Of a DNA stretch of 64,000 bases, positions 26,757 to 36,038 are shown piece after piece (position 1 is the first letter of the stretch; each line of letters begins with the position of its first letter). The DNA is taken from the NCBI GenBank assembly GCA_050953425.1, contig JBMNMQ010000007.1, positions 744,001-808,000 on the forward strand, in the 5' to 3' direction. Source of the DNA: RUG100 sp050953425. GTDB lineage: Bacteria; Bacillota; Clostridia; Peptostreptococcales; Anaerovoracaceae. The notes under the pieces are model-generated. The model searched no databases and had not been told where the DNA came from. It saw only the letters and a list, made by a program, of their open reading frames with translations. Position numbers and translations under genes: made by a program.

Positions 26757-28196
26757 TTACGACGCGTCACGGTGCTCCGGCAGGCGCGTCAGATGCCGGC
26801 CTTCCCGGAAGAATGTGCGCACCTCCGCGGCGATGACGCCGCTGAGGGCAAAGAGCGCGATCATGTTGGGGATAGCCATCAGTCCGTTGAAGATGTCGGC
26901 GATAGTCCAGACGGCGCTGACGGTCATGTACGGCCCGATGAAGATCGCGATAATGTAAGCCCAGCGGAAGATGCGCAGGGCGCCCATGCTGCCGCCGGTG
27001 AGATACTCGAGGCAGCGCTCGCTGTAGTAGTTCCAGCCCAGAATCGTGGTAAAGGCGAAGAAGACCAGGCACAGCATGAGGATGAAGCTGGCGACTTCGC
27101 CGGGAAACGGCAGACCGTGTGCGAACGCGTAGTTGGTGATCTCCACGCCCTTGAGCCCGGACACTTTCCAGGCGCCGGTGAGGACGATGCAGAGCCCGGT
27201 CATGTTGCAGATGCAGATGGTGTCGATGAAGGTGCCGGTCATGCTGACCAGCCCCTGACGCACCGGCTGACGGGTCTGTGCCGCGGCGGCCGCGATCGGA
27301 GCGCTGCCGAGGCCGGCTTCGTTGGAGAAGATGCCGCGCGCGATGCCCTTCTGCATCGCAATGAACATCGTGCCGACGGCACCGCCGGTGACGGCGGCCG
27401 GCTGAAAGGCGGATCGAATGATCAGGCCGACGGCGGCCGGAATCCTGTCGATGTTGCAGAGCAGCAGCAGGACCGTTACGACCAGATAGAGGACGGCCAT
27501 AAACGGTACAACGATCTGACTGAAGCCGGCGATGCGCTTGATGCCGCCGATGATAACCAGGGCCGCGCAGACGGCGAGCACCAGTGAGGAGATGACGATG
27601 GCCCAGGAATGGGTACCGACCAGCGGCAGGGTGACGCAGTGCAGTTTCTGCGGATCGCAGAAGTTCTGTACCGCGCTGGCGATGCCGTTGACCTGGGTAA
27701 AAGTACCGATCCCGAAGAGACCGACGCAGACTCCGAAGAAGGCGAAGGCCCGCGCCAGCCATTTCCACTTCGGGCCCATGCCCCGTTCAATATAGTAGAA
27801 GGGACCGCCGAGCGTATGGCCGTCCTCGTTGACGGTGCGGTACTTGACGGCCAGAAGACCTTCGGAAAATTTGGTGGCCATGCCGAAAAAGGCCGCGACC
27901 AGCATCCAGAATATGGCACCGGGGCCGCCCTCGGACACGGCGGTGGCGACGCCGACGATATTGCCGGTGCCTATGGTGGCGGAGAGGGCGGTGCAGAGGG
28001 CGGCGAAGCTGGTCACTTCCCCGCTGCCGTTTTCTTCATTATGTACCATCCATTTGAGTGCCAGCGGCAGGCGTCGGATCTGCAGCAGGCCGACGCGGAT
28101 GCTCAGCCAGATGCCGCCGCAGAGGATCAGTACCATCAGGGGTACACCCCAGATCATGTTGTCAATTTGGGTCAGATAAGCTGTAAAGACTTTCAT
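26757..28196 (-). CDS. Sodium:alanine symporter family (AGCS) transporter
   Basis: A 479-residue membrane protein with about ten transmembrane segments. The AGCS signature region is clear: TALSATIGTGNIVGVATAV near residue 75, GGPFYYIERGMG, and SNEAGLGSAPIAAAAA. It takes up small amino acids such as alanine or glycine with Na+. It is on the same strand as the EBP/dehydrogenase/aminotransferase genes; with an aminotransferase that may make alanine from pyruvate, alanine handling fits, but the link is inference. GAGGTG is 13 bases from ATG 28196, somewhat far. The upstream region holds a 23-bp array. Confidence 0.92.
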   Translation of the reverse strand: MKVFTAYLTQIDNMIWGVPLMVLILCGGIWLSIRVGLLQIRRLPLALKWMVHNEENGSGEVTSFAALCTALSATIGTGNIVGVATAVSEGGPGAIFWMLVAAFFGMATKFSEGLLAVKYRTVNEDGHTLGGPFYYIERGMGPKWKWLARAFAFFGVCVGLFGIGTFTQVNGIASAVQNFCDPQKLHCVTLPLVGTHSWAIVISSLVLAVCAALVIIGGIKRIAGFSQIVVPFMAVLYLVVTVLLLLCNIDRIPAAVGLIIRSAFQPAAVTGGAVGTMFIAMQKGIARGIFSNEAGLGSAPIAAAAAQTRQPVRQGLVSMTGTFIDTICICNMTGLCIVLTGAWKVSGLKGVEITNYAFAHGLPFPGEVASFILMLCLVFFAFTTILGWNYYSERCLEYLTGGSMGALRIFRWAYIIAIFIGPYMTVSAVWTIADIFNGLMAIPNMIALFALSGVIAAEVRTFFREGRHLTRLPEHRDAS

Positions 28197-28424
28197 TCGT
28201 GCAGATATTCACCTCATTCCCCGGCCGCCCCTTTGTCGCGGTGCGGCTGCTTTCCGCGGCCGCGCCGGCCGGCGCGGCATAAAAAAACCGCCCGCACGGA
28301 ACCGGACAGTTTCGTCGGCTGACCGTCCCGGGTGCGCGGGTGACGCACGGACGCTGCCGGCAGCGCTGCCCGCGCAGCCGCATAACTAAGATAACAATGC
28401 CGACTGGTGTTGTCAAGGCAGGCC

Positions 28425-28605
28425 TGCGGCTGCGCCCGGCGGATCTTCCCGGCTGCGCCCGGCGGATCTTCCTGCGGCTGCGCCCGGCGGATCTTCCCGG
28501 CTGCGCCCGGCGGATCTTCCCGGCTGCGCCCGGCGGATCTTCCCGGCTGCGCCCGGCGGTTCTTCCCGGCTGCGCCCGGCGGATCTGAGACTGCACCCGG
28601 CGGAT
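28425..28605. repeat. 23-bp tandem array, about eight copies
   Basis: CTGCGCCC landmarks at 28430, 28453, 28478, 28501, 28524, 28547, 28570 and 28591 (CTGCACCC). Unit CTGCGCCCGGCGGATCTTCC plus CGG. One copy carries two extra bases and the last is shortened. The remaining 28606-28733 has two near copies of GCCGCCCCGGCGGCTGCG (about 28638 and 28696). It lies in the divergent gap between the symporter and infC. Confidence 0.9.
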
Positions 28606-28733
28606 CAACCTCGATGCTTCGCCGCAGAGGAGTGCCGCCCCGGCGGCTGCGCCAAAATCGGACTGCAGGCCGGCAGGCGTTCCGTATAGTCTGGGCCGCC
28701 CCGGCGGCTGCGGCAAAAATTGCCGATTGCGTC

Positions 28734-28762
28734 TTGACAATCTCCGATGTGACAGGTATATT
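28734..28762 (+). promoter_or_regulatory. Promoter of infC-rpmI-rplT
   Basis: Perfect TTGACA (28734-28739), 17-base spacer, TATATT (28757-28762). Confidence 0.85.
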
Positions 28763-28769
28763 ACTAATT

Positions 28770-28905
28770 GTTGCAATAAGCAGAAGTTATCCGCTTCTCA
28801 CCTTGTGTGACGCGAGTCGCCGGGTTTATGCATCGGATGTGCGGCATCGATGGTCAGACGCAGTATGCGTTTACGAGCGGATAGCAGTATCCGCTCTTTT
28901 GTTAG
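28770..28905 (+). promoter_or_regulatory. infC leader with attenuator hairpin (L20-type autoregulation)
   Basis: The transcribed leader of about 150 bases ends in GAGCGGATA (28875-28883), loop GCAG, TATCCGCTC (28888-28896) and TTTTGTT: a complete intrinsic terminator only 18 bases before the infC start. In Firmicutes, ribosomal protein L20 binds such a leader and favours the terminator. The upstream part should hold the competing antiterminator; I did not resolve its pairing. Confidence 0.75.
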
Positions 28906-28921
28906 GAGGAGGTGCGAGACC

Positions 28922-29443
28922 ATTAGTAAGGAAAAACTGATCAATGAGCAGATCCGCGACAAAGAACTGAGGGTGATCACCGGTGACGGCAAGCAGCTGG
29001 GAGTTATGAGCCGGGCGGACGCACAGGCGGAGGCGAGAAAGCGCAATCTTGATCTGGTGCTGATCTCACCGAAGGCCAAGCCGCCGGTCGTGAAAATCCT
29101 CGACTACGGCAAGTATCGTTATGAACTGCAGAAAAAGGAAAAAGAAGCCAGAAAAAAGCAGAAGACGATGCGCGTCAAGGAAATCCGGCTGTCGACGTTT
29201 ATCGAAGATCACGACATCCAGGTGAAAGCAAAGGCAGCAGCCCGCTTTCTCAAGGACGGGGATAAGGTAAAGGTCGGTCTGCGCTTTCGCGGCAGAGAAC
29301 GCGACCACACGGCGCGCGGCTACGAGGTGATGGAAAAATTCGCCGAGGAACTGGCCGACGTGGCGACAGTGGAAAAGCGGCCCAAGATGGAGGGACGCAA
29401 TCTGACAATGTTTATCGCACCGAAAACGGATAAGGACAAATAG
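28922..29443 (+). CDS. infC: Translation initiation factor IF-3
   Basis: A 173-residue IF-3. It prevents subunit joining and checks the initiator tRNA on the 30S subunit. The protein begins after a rare ATT start at 28922, seven bases from AGGAGGAGGTG: the residues following are SKEKLINEQIRD, the normal IF-3 start, and no in-frame ATG is correctly placed. ATT initiation of infC is a known autoregulatory device because IF-3 discriminates against such codons. The two-domain pattern is complete (linker with KKEKEARKKQKTMRVKEIR). First gene of infC-rpmI-rplT. Confidence 0.95.
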   Translation: MSKEKLINEQIRDKELRVITGDGKQLGVMSRADAQAEARKRNLDLVLISPKAKPPVVKILDYGKYRYELQKKEKEARKKQKTMRVKEIRLSTFIEDHDIQVKAKAAARFLKDGDKVKVGLRFRGRERDHTARGYEVMEKFAEELADVATVEKRPKMEGRNLTMFIAPKTDKDK

Positions 29444-29517
29444 ATCTGCGTCGGCGCGCGGCCCGGAGGGGTCGGAGCGCCCGGCAGCCGCAGATCGGAC
29501 TACAGGAGGGAACAGAC

Positions 29518-29715
29518 ATGGCGAATAAGATGAAATCACACCGCGGAGCCATGAAGCGGTTTAAAACCACAGGCTCCGGCAAGATCAAGAGAAACAAAGC
29601 GTACAAGAGCCACATTCTGACCAAGAAGACACAGAAGAGAAAGCGCGGCCTGCGCAAGGCGACGACGCTGACCAGCGCCGATCAGAAGAGAATCAAGAGA
29701 GCGATGGGGCAGTAA
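29518..29715 (+). CDS. rpmI: 50S ribosomal protein L35
   Basis: A 65-residue, very basic protein with the full L35 pattern: MANKMKSHRGAMKRFKTTGSG, the NKAYKSHIL middle and the end QKRIKRAMGQ. It follows infC by 74 bases, has GGAGG, and precedes rplT by 10 bases. Confidence 0.97.
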   Translation: MANKMKSHRGAMKRFKTTGSGKIKRNKAYKSHILTKKTQKRKRGLRKATTLTSADQKRIKRAMGQ

Positions 29716-29725
29716 GGAGGCAGAC

Positions 29726-30085
29726 ATGGCAAGAGTAAAAAAGGGACTGAACGCACATAAGCGTCACAAGAAAATTCTCAACCAGGCTAAGGGCTTTTAC
29801 GGTCAGAAGAGCAAGGTCTACCGTGCCGCCAAGCCGGCGGTGATGCGCTCGATGCGCAGCGCCTATGTCGGCCGCAAGCTCAAGAAGAGAGAATACCGCC
29901 GCATGTGGATCGCCCGCATCAACGCGGGGGCACGCAGCAACGGCATTTCCTACAGCCGTCTGATGAACGGGCTGAAGAAATCAGGCATTGAAATCAACCG
30001 CAAAATGCTCGCGGAAATGGCGATCAGCGATGAAGCTGCTTTTGCCCGTCTCTGCGAAACGGCGAAAAACGCACTGCAGGCGTAG
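29726..30085 (+). CDS. rplT: 50S ribosomal protein L20
   Basis: A 119-residue protein that binds 23S rRNA early in assembly and represses its own operon in Firmicutes. Starts MARVKKGLNAHKRHKK; the conserved AKGFYGQKSKVYR and RRMWIARINAGAR segments are present. AAGGAGG precedes ATG 29726. A terminator follows. Confidence 0.97.
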   Translation: MARVKKGLNAHKRHKKILNQAKGFYGQKSKVYRAAKPAVMRSMRSAYVGRKLKKREYRRMWIARINAGARSNGISYSRLMNGLKKSGIEINRKMLAEMAISDEAAFARLCETAKNALQA

Positions 30086-30093
30086 CAGTGAAG

Positions 30094-30120
30094 AATGGGT
30101 ACTGAGCAAGTACCCATTTT
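30094..30120 (+). terminator. Terminator of infC-rpmI-rplT
   Basis: AATGGGTACT (30094-30103), loop GAGCA, AGTACCCATT (30109-30118), then TT. The T-run is short. Confidence 0.75.
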
Positions 30121-30211
30121 CAGCAGCCGCAAATGAAATGAAATGTGATCTATGCCCGAAAACGGGTATATACTTTGTGTATGAATGACAGGCATCGGGA
30201 AAGGAGAATCG

Positions 30212-31315
30212 ATGAAGAAGGCAAAACTGGCTCTGCTGCTGGCGATCTGCTGCGGCGTCGTGCTGACGCTGTCTGCCTGCGGGCGTCCGTACAGCAAGTA
30301 TGATCTCAACGATTATATTAAAGTAGGGAAGTACAAGGGACTGGAAGTAGAAAAGTTCTCCGTCAACGTGACGAACAAGGAAATCGAAAAGGAAATCAAG
30401 AAACGGCTGGAAAACGCGGCTACGACGGAAGAAGTCAAGACCGGTACGGTGAAGGACAAGGATACCGTGGTGATCACCTATGAAGGGCGGATCAACGGCA
30501 AAAAGTTTGACGGCGGTTCCGCCGAGGGCGCCAACCTGACGATCGGTTCCGGCCAGTTCATCGACGGCTTTGAAGACGGCCTGATCGGCGTCAAGGTCGG
30601 AGAAACCAAAAAGCTGCATCTGCAGTTTCCTAAGGATTACAGCAACAGCAGTGTCGCCGGCAAGAAAGTCGTCTTTACTGTTACGGTCGACGCCAAGCAG
30701 CAGAAGGTGACGCCGAAGCTGGACGACAACTTTGTTCAGAAGAACAGCAAGTGCTCGACGGTTGCGGAATATCGCGACTATATCAAGAGCTACCTGGAAA
30801 AACAGGAAAAGAAGAAAGGCGAGGATAACCAGAAGAGCTATCTGTGGAACAAGGTCCTCACGGCTTCGACGTTCAAGACCGACAAGAAGGGCAATGAAAA
30901 GTACCCGCAGGAAGAAGTCGACGCGAAGGTGGAACAGCAGAAAAAGATGTACACCAACTACGCCAAGAACTACAACATGGAATACAAGGACTTTATCAAG
31001 CAGCAGATGCAGATGAGCGTCAAGGAGTTCAACAAGCAGCTGAAGGCCTCCGCGCAGCAGCAGGTCAAGCAGGATGAAGTCGTCTACTACATTGCCGACA
31101 AGGAGGACATCAAGGTCAGCCGCAAGGAGTACAAGGCCTATATCAAGAAGATGCTGAAGCAGTACGGCTACACCGAAAAATCCTTCAAGGAAGCCAACGG
31201 CGACACCTACGAGAATACGGTCGGCAAAGACCAGATCTACAGCAGCATCTATCTGGAGAAGGTGCAGGATCTGATCCTCGACAACGCCAAGGTTGTCTCC
31301 AAAGTCAAGGACTGA
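30212..31315 (+). CDS. FKBP-type peptidyl-prolyl isomerase lipoprotein (trigger-factor-like)
   Basis: A 367-residue exported protein. The signal sequence ends in the lipobox LSAC with Cys23 as lipidation site. An FKBP domain (about 85-165) has KDKDTVVITYEG, FIDGFEDGLIGVKVGET and LQFPKDY. The C-terminal part is helical and Lys/Gln-rich, resembling the trigger-factor C-domain. The likely role is folding of exported proteins at the outer face of the membrane, as PrsA does in bacilli. ATG 30212 has AAAGGAGA; the upstream in-frame ATG would mask the signal peptide. Own terminator downstream. Confidence 0.88.
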   Translation: MKKAKLALLLAICCGVVLTLSACGRPYSKYDLNDYIKVGKYKGLEVEKFSVNVTNKEIEKEIKKRLENAATTEEVKTGTVKDKDTVVITYEGRINGKKFDGGSAEGANLTIGSGQFIDGFEDGLIGVKVGETKKLHLQFPKDYSNSSVAGKKVVFTVTVDAKQQKVTPKLDDNFVQKNSKCSTVAEYRDYIKSYLEKQEKKKGEDNQKSYLWNKVLTASTFKTDKKGNEKYPQEEVDAKVEQQKKMYTNYAKNYNMEYKDFIKQQMQMSVKEFNKQLKASAQQQVKQDEVVYYIADKEDIKVSRKEYKAYIKKMLKQYGYTEKSFKEANGDTYENTVGKDQIYSSIYLEKVQDLILDNAKVVSKVKD

Positions 31316-31361
31316 GGAAAGACTGAGAAAGACCGGACCATCACGACATCACGACATACAA

Positions 31362-31392
31362 ACGGCAGTGCCGCGCGGCGCTGCCGTTTTTT
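31362..31392 (+). terminator. Terminator after the FKBP lipoprotein gene
   Basis: ACGGCAGTGCC, loop GCGC, GGCGCTGCCGT, then TTTTT. Confidence 0.92.
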
Positions 31393-31500
31393 CAGCGGCG
31401 CAAGGACGAGGACAGGCCGAAATCGCCTCCCTGCATCCCGCGTCTTCCAATGATCAACCCCCCCTGCATCAATTCCCTGATTCATCGGGGGGATTTTCCT

Positions 31501-31529
31501 TGTTGCCGACCACAATATGTAGTACAATC
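31501..31529 (+). promoter_or_regulatory. Promoter of nrdR
   Basis: TTGTTG, 17-base spacer, TACAAT. The spacer contains ACCACAATATGTAGT, loosely like an NrdR box, which could allow autoregulation. Confidence 0.5.
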
Positions 31530-31574
31530 GAAGTGCTGAGAAAAAACAGTAGTGGTAAAGAGGGAGGTACAGGC

Positions 31575-32039
31575 GTGCGTTGCCCCTATTGTGAAAACAA
31601 GGAAACCAAGGTGATCGATTCCCGTCACACCGAGGACGGTCATGCCATCCGCCGCCGGCGCGAATGCGCCAAATGCGGCAAGCGCTTCACTACGTATGAA
31701 AAAATCGAGGAGACGGTGCTCGTCGTCATTAAAAAGGACGGCAGCCGCGAGTCCTTCGATCGGCATAAAATCCTCAATGGCATCATCAAGGCCTGCGAAA
31801 AGCGGCCGGTACCGATGTCGGACATGGAGCGCGTCGTCGATGACATCGAACGCGGACTCAATAATATGATGGAAAAAGAAGTGAAAAGTTCATTCATCGG
31901 CGAACTGGTGATGGATAAGCTCAAGGATCTCGACGAGGTGGCCTATGTGCGGTTTGCTTCCGTATACCGGCAGTTTACCGATATCAACACGTTCATGAAG
32001 GAAATTGAAAAGATGGTCGGCCGCAAGCACGAAAGCTGA
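31575..32039 (+). CDS. nrdR: Transcriptional repressor NrdR
   Basis: A 154-residue repressor of ribonucleotide reductase genes. The N-terminal zinc ribbon uses Cys3, Cys6, Cys31 and Cys34; the ATP-cone domain (about 49-139) senses ATP/dATP. It starts at GTG 31575, the codon before CysPro of VRCPYC, with GAGGGAGG eight bases upstream. Followed after 51 bases by cmk. Confidence 0.95.
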   Translation: MRCPYCENKETKVIDSRHTEDGHAIRRRRECAKCGKRFTTYEKIEETVLVVIKKDGSRESFDRHKILNGIIKACEKRPVPMSDMERVVDDIERGLNNMMEKEVKSSFIGELVMDKLKDLDEVAYVRFASVYRQFTDINTFMKEIEKMVGRKHES

Positions 32040-32090
32040 AGCGGCTGCAGTCAGAGCGGCCGGAGCGGCCGCGGACAGGAAAGGAAGAGC

Positions 32091-32753
32091 ATGATCAGAA
32101 TTGCTATCGACGGGCCCGGCGGCGCGGGCAAGAGCACGATCGCCAGACGTGTTGCCGCGGCCCTGCAGATCAACTACATCGACACCGGTGCGATGTACCG
32201 CGCGGTCGGGTATCAGGCCGTCCGCAAGGGCGTCGATCCCGGCGATGAGGCGGCCATGGAGAAAATGATGGCGGACACCGACATCGATTTTCGCAACGGC
32301 AGCATCTATCTCGACGGGCACGTGGTCGATCGGGAAATCCGCACACCGGAGATCTCGGCGATGGCCAGCCGGGTTTCGGCCCTGGCGCCGGTGCGCCGCC
32401 GGCTCGTCGCCCTGCAGCGGGAGATGGGCCGCAAGGGCAGTGCGATCATGGACGGCCGGGACATCGGCAATAACGTTCTCCATGACGCCGAGTACAAGTT
32501 CTATCTCACGGCAAGCCCCGAAGAACGGGCGCGGCGCCGCTGCAAGGAACTGCGGGAAAAAGGGCAGCAGGTCAGCTGCGACGAGGTGCTGCGCGACATC
32601 AACCGGCGCGATCACAATGATATGACACGGGCGCTCGATCCCTTGGTCAAGGCGGATGACGCCATCGAAGTTGATACCACGGGAATGTCCATCGAGGAAG
32701 TAGTAGATACAATACTGAAGGAGGTTAACAATGGCAGTCGTCAGACCGTTTAA
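32091..32753 (+). CDS. cmk: (d)CMP kinase
   Basis: A 220-residue nucleoside monophosphate kinase that phosphorylates CMP and dCMP. P-loop GPGGAGKS (8-15), YIDTGAMYRAVG, MDGRDIG and the lid RDHNDMTRALDPL are all present. GGAAAGGAAGAGC precedes ATG 32091. Its end overlaps the next gene by 23 bases. Confidence 0.95.
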   Translation: MIRIAIDGPGGAGKSTIARRVAAALQINYIDTGAMYRAVGYQAVRKGVDPGDEAAMEKMMADTDIDFRNGSIYLDGHVVDREIRTPEISAMASRVSALAPVRRRLVALQREMGRKGSAIMDGRDIGNNVLHDAEYKFYLTASPEERARRRCKELREKGQQVSCDEVLRDINRRDHNDMTRALDPLVKADDAIEVDTTGMSIEEVVDTILKEVNNGSRQTV

Positions 32754-33972
32754 AGCAATCAGACCGGATCGCAAAGCGGCAGCGGAGGTATGCGCGCTGC
32801 CCTATGACGTCATGAGCCGGGAGGAAGCCGCCGACATGGCGGCCGGCAATCCGCGCAGCTTTCTGCATATCAGCCGCGCCGAAATCGACCTGCCCGAACA
32901 GCCCGATCCCTATGATCCGTCGGTCTATCGGAAGGCGGCGGACAATCTCGAGGCATTTCTGCAGCAGGGCATTCTTCATCAGGACCCCAAGGCGATGCTG
33001 TATATCTATCGGCAGACGATGAACGGCAATGTGCAGACCGGCATCGTCGGCTGCGTGTCCGTCGACGACTACCGCAGCAACGTCATAAAAAAGCATGAAT
33101 TCACCCGCGTCGAGAAGGAACGCGACCGCATTCGTCATTTCGATGTCTGCAACGCCGACACCGAGCCGGTGTTCCTGACCTATCGCAGCGATGCCAAGAT
33201 CGACGTGCTCGTTGAGGGTGTGATCAGCAGCCGCGAGCCGGAATACGATTTCGTGACCGACGACGGTGTCGGTCATACGCTGTGGGCGATTACCGATGAC
33301 AACGTCATCGCCGGCCTCTGCGGTCTCTTCGATGCCATTCCCGCCCTCTACATCGCCGACGGTCATCACCGCAGCGCTTCCGCCTGCAAGGTCGGCCTCA
33401 AGCGGCGCGAGGAACACCCGGATTATGACGGCAGCGAGGAATTCAACTACTTTATGGCGGTGATCTTCCCCGACCGCGATCTGCGCGTCTTTGACTACAA
33501 CCGCGTGGTCAGGGATCTGAACGGACTGACCCCGGATGCCTTCCTGCAGCGCGTGCAGCAGGCGGGATTTGCCGTCGAAGCCATGGGCACGGAGGCGTAT
33601 CGCCCGGCCGCCCGCCACGAGTTCGGCCTGTTCCTCGGCGATACCTGGTACCGGCTGACGGCATCGGCGGAGATCATTCCCGATCACATTATCGATTCGC
33701 TCGATGTCGCGGTGCTGCAGAACAGTCTGCTGGGCCCGATTCTCGGCATCGAGGATCCGCGCACCGACCCGCGCATCGATTTTGTCGGCGGCATCCGCGG
33801 CCTCGGTGAACTCGAGCGGCGCGTGCACGACGACATGGCCGTCGCCTTTGCGGTACACCCGGTGGAGATTACCGATCTGATGAACGTGGCCGACCACAAC
33901 GAGGTGATGCCGCCGAAATCGACCTGGTTCGAGCCCAAGCTGGGAAGCGGTCTCTTCATCCACCGGCTGTAG
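32731..33972 (+). CDS. DUF1015 family protein
   Basis: A 413-residue DUF1015 protein, recognisable from VRPFKAIRPD at the start, LPYDVMSREEA, a central YIADGHHRSASA and PKSTWFEPKLGSGLF near the end. Biochemical function is not established. In many Firmicutes it lies near phosphoglycerate dehydrogenase/serine genes; here it overlaps cmk instead. AAGGAGG sits within the cmk 3' end before ATG 32731, so translation is coupled. Confidence 0.88.
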   Translation: MAVVRPFKAIRPDRKAAAEVCALPYDVMSREEAADMAAGNPRSFLHISRAEIDLPEQPDPYDPSVYRKAADNLEAFLQQGILHQDPKAMLYIYRQTMNGNVQTGIVGCVSVDDYRSNVIKKHEFTRVEKERDRIRHFDVCNADTEPVFLTYRSDAKIDVLVEGVISSREPEYDFVTDDGVGHTLWAITDDNVIAGLCGLFDAIPALYIADGHHRSASACKVGLKRREEHPDYDGSEEFNYFMAVIFPDRDLRVFDYNRVVRDLNGLTPDAFLQRVQQAGFAVEAMGTEAYRPAARHEFGLFLGDTWYRLTASAEIIPDHIIDSLDVAVLQNSLLGPILGIEDPRTDPRIDFVGGIRGLGELERRVHDDMAVAFAVHPVEITDLMNVADHNEVMPPKSTWFEPKLGSGLFIHRL

Positions 33973-34135
33973 AGCGGCGGAGAGCGCCCGCCGGCAGGAT
34001 CGACCACGCTGGCAGAACTTATTCGGCCGGGCCCGGCTGATCGCCCGGCTGATCGTCGCCCGGCAAAATCACTTCCTGCGTGCAGCGGCCTCGGTGACAG
34101 TTTCGCCACGGAAGGCAGTTTCGCCGGAATGGATG

Positions 34136-34164
34136 TTGTACGAACTGGCGAAAAATGGTACAAT
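34136..34164 (+). promoter_or_regulatory. Promoter of radC-mreB
   Basis: TTGTAC, 17-base spacer, TACAAT, about 95 bases before radC. Confidence 0.65.
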
Positions 34165-34259
34165 ATAAGTCGATTTTGTGTCAAGGCACAGTTCCCTGAT
34201 CCGGTATGCGGACCGGCCTCGCGAACCGCACCGCGCAGGTGCGGAGAACAGGAGGAAAA

Positions 34260-34940
34260 ATGAGGATCAGAGAACTGCCGTCCGGGGAGCGGCCCCGGGA
34301 AAAAATGCAGCGTCATGGCAGCGCTGCACTCAGCAGCGGAGAGCTGCTGGCGATTCTGCTGCGCACCGGCACCCGGGAAAAGACGGCGCTGGCGCTGGCG
34401 GAGGAACTGCTGGCAATGGATCCGGGCGGGCTGCGTCATCTCGCGAACTGTACGATCGAGGAGCTTTCCCGGCTGCACGGCATCGGGCCCGCCAAGGCCT
34501 GTCAGATCAAGGCGGCGGTGGAACTCGGACGGCGCATCGCAACGATGCCGCGGGAACCGCATGCGGTCATCCGCTGCACGGAAGACGCGGTCGGTCTCTT
34601 TATGGAGACCATGCGCTATTATCCAAAGGAACATTTTCGGGCTCTGCTGCTGTCGGCCAAGGGCGAGATCATCGCCGAAGAAACGATCTCCATCGGCGAT
34701 CTGTCGACCAGCATCGTGCATCCGCGAGAATCGTTCGCGGGGGCGATACGCCGCAGTGCGGCGGCGGTCCTCTTTGTTCACAACCACCCGAGCGGCGATC
34801 CGCAGCCGAGCCGGGATGACATCGAGGTGACAAAGCGGCTCTGCGAAGCGGGCCGCATCCTGGGTATCCGGGTCCTCGATCATATCATCATCGGCGACGG
34901 ACGCTGGATCAGCATGAAGGCGGACGGGATGATGGAATAA
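34260..34940 (+). CDS. radC: RadC/YsxA family JAMM-domain protein
   Basis: A 226-residue protein of the RadC family. N-terminal helix-hairpin-helix (LHGIGPAKACQIKAA at about 81) and a C-terminal JAMM metal site HNHPSGDPQPSRDD. Its biological role remains unclear; it is not established as a recombination repair gene. It lies directly before mreB, as in many Firmicutes. ATG 34260 follows AGGAGG. Confidence 0.92.
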   Translation: MRIRELPSGERPREKMQRHGSAALSSGELLAILLRTGTREKTALALAEELLAMDPGGLRHLANCTIEELSRLHGIGPAKACQIKAAVELGRRIATMPREPHAVIRCTEDAVGLFMETMRYYPKEHFRALLLSAKGEIIAEETISIGDLSTSIVHPRESFAGAIRRSAAAVLFVHNHPSGDPQPSRDDIEVTKRLCEAGRILGIRVLDHIIIGDGRWISMKADGMME

Positions 34941-34969
34941 CATACAGCATTAGACGGAGGAATAAGATA

Positions 34970-36011
34970 GTGTTTGGGTTTTCTTCAAAGGATATGGGCA
35001 TTGATCTGGGTACGGCGAATACCCTGATCTACATCAAGGACAGCGGGATGGTTCTCAACGAAGCTTCCCTGCATCGCCTACGACAAGCGGTCGGCCGAGG
35101 TCATCGCCACCGGCTCCAAGGCCAAGGCCATGTTCGGCAAGGCGCCGAAGGACATCGTCGTGGTACGGCCGCTGCAGGACGGCGTCATCTCGGATTTTGA
35201 CATGACGGCGGAGATGCTGCAGCGCTTTATCCGCACCGCCCTCAACGAACGCAAGCCCTCCGGCATGCGCGTCGTGGTCGGCGTGCCCAGCGGCGTCACC
35301 GAAGTGGAAAAGCGGGCCGTCGAAGAAGTGGTCCGCCTGATGGGCGCCAAAGAAGTCTTTATCCTCGATGAACCCACGGCCGCGGCCATCGGCTCCGGTC
35401 TCGACATCGACGATTCCACCGCCTGCATGGTGGCGGACATCGGCGGCGGCACCTCCGACGTGGCCATTCTCTCGCTGGGCGGCATCGTCGTCAGCACTTC
35501 GCTGCGCTATGCCGGCGACAAGTTCAACGAGGCGATTATCCAGTACGTGCGCAAGAAGAAGGGCGTGCTGATCGGCGACAAAACGGCCGAGGAGCTGAAG
35601 ATCCGCGTCGGCAGCGCGCTGATCGAAGTCGACGGCGACGGCAAGGAAATCGTCAAGACGATGAACGCCCGCGGCCGCGATCTGATCTCCGGCCTGCCGA
35701 AGACCTTCCGCATCAACAGCAAGGATATGGAAGCGGCGCTCCACGAGTCGATGGAAATGATCATCGACGCGGTCAAGAGCACGGTCGAAAAGGCGCCGCC
35801 GGAAATCGCCGCCGACATCGCCGAGCGCGGTCTGGTTCTGACCGGCGGCGGCGGCATGATCGAAAACCTCGACAAGCTGATTTCACAGCGCACCGGCCTC
35901 GAGGTGACGCTGGCGCCCAACCCCTATGAAGCGGTGGCGCTCGGCGCCGGCAAGAGCCTGGAAAACATTGAACGGCTGCGCGTCTATGCCAGCGATAAGA
36001 AGAGACAGTAA
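34970..36011 (+). CDS. mreB: Rod shape-determining protein MreB, with a frameshift in this sequence
   Basis: Actin-like filament protein that directs lateral wall synthesis. The reading frame from GTG 34970 gives MFGFSSKDMGIDLGTANTL up to VLNEAS and then loses homology. From 35073 the frame shifted by one base resumes IAYDKRSAEVIATGSKAKA and continues intact to 36011 (GVPSGVTEVEKRAV, DIGGGTSDVAIL, LTGGGGMIENLD). Removing one C from the CCC at 35067-35069 joins the halves as NEASCIAYDK, giving about 346 residues. As mreC, mreD and the PBP2 gene are intact, a sequencing or assembly error is the simplest explanation. GGAGG is nine bases before the GTG. Confidence 0.85.
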
Positions 36012-36038
36012 GCGGGGGTGCTGACGAGCTGATACAGA

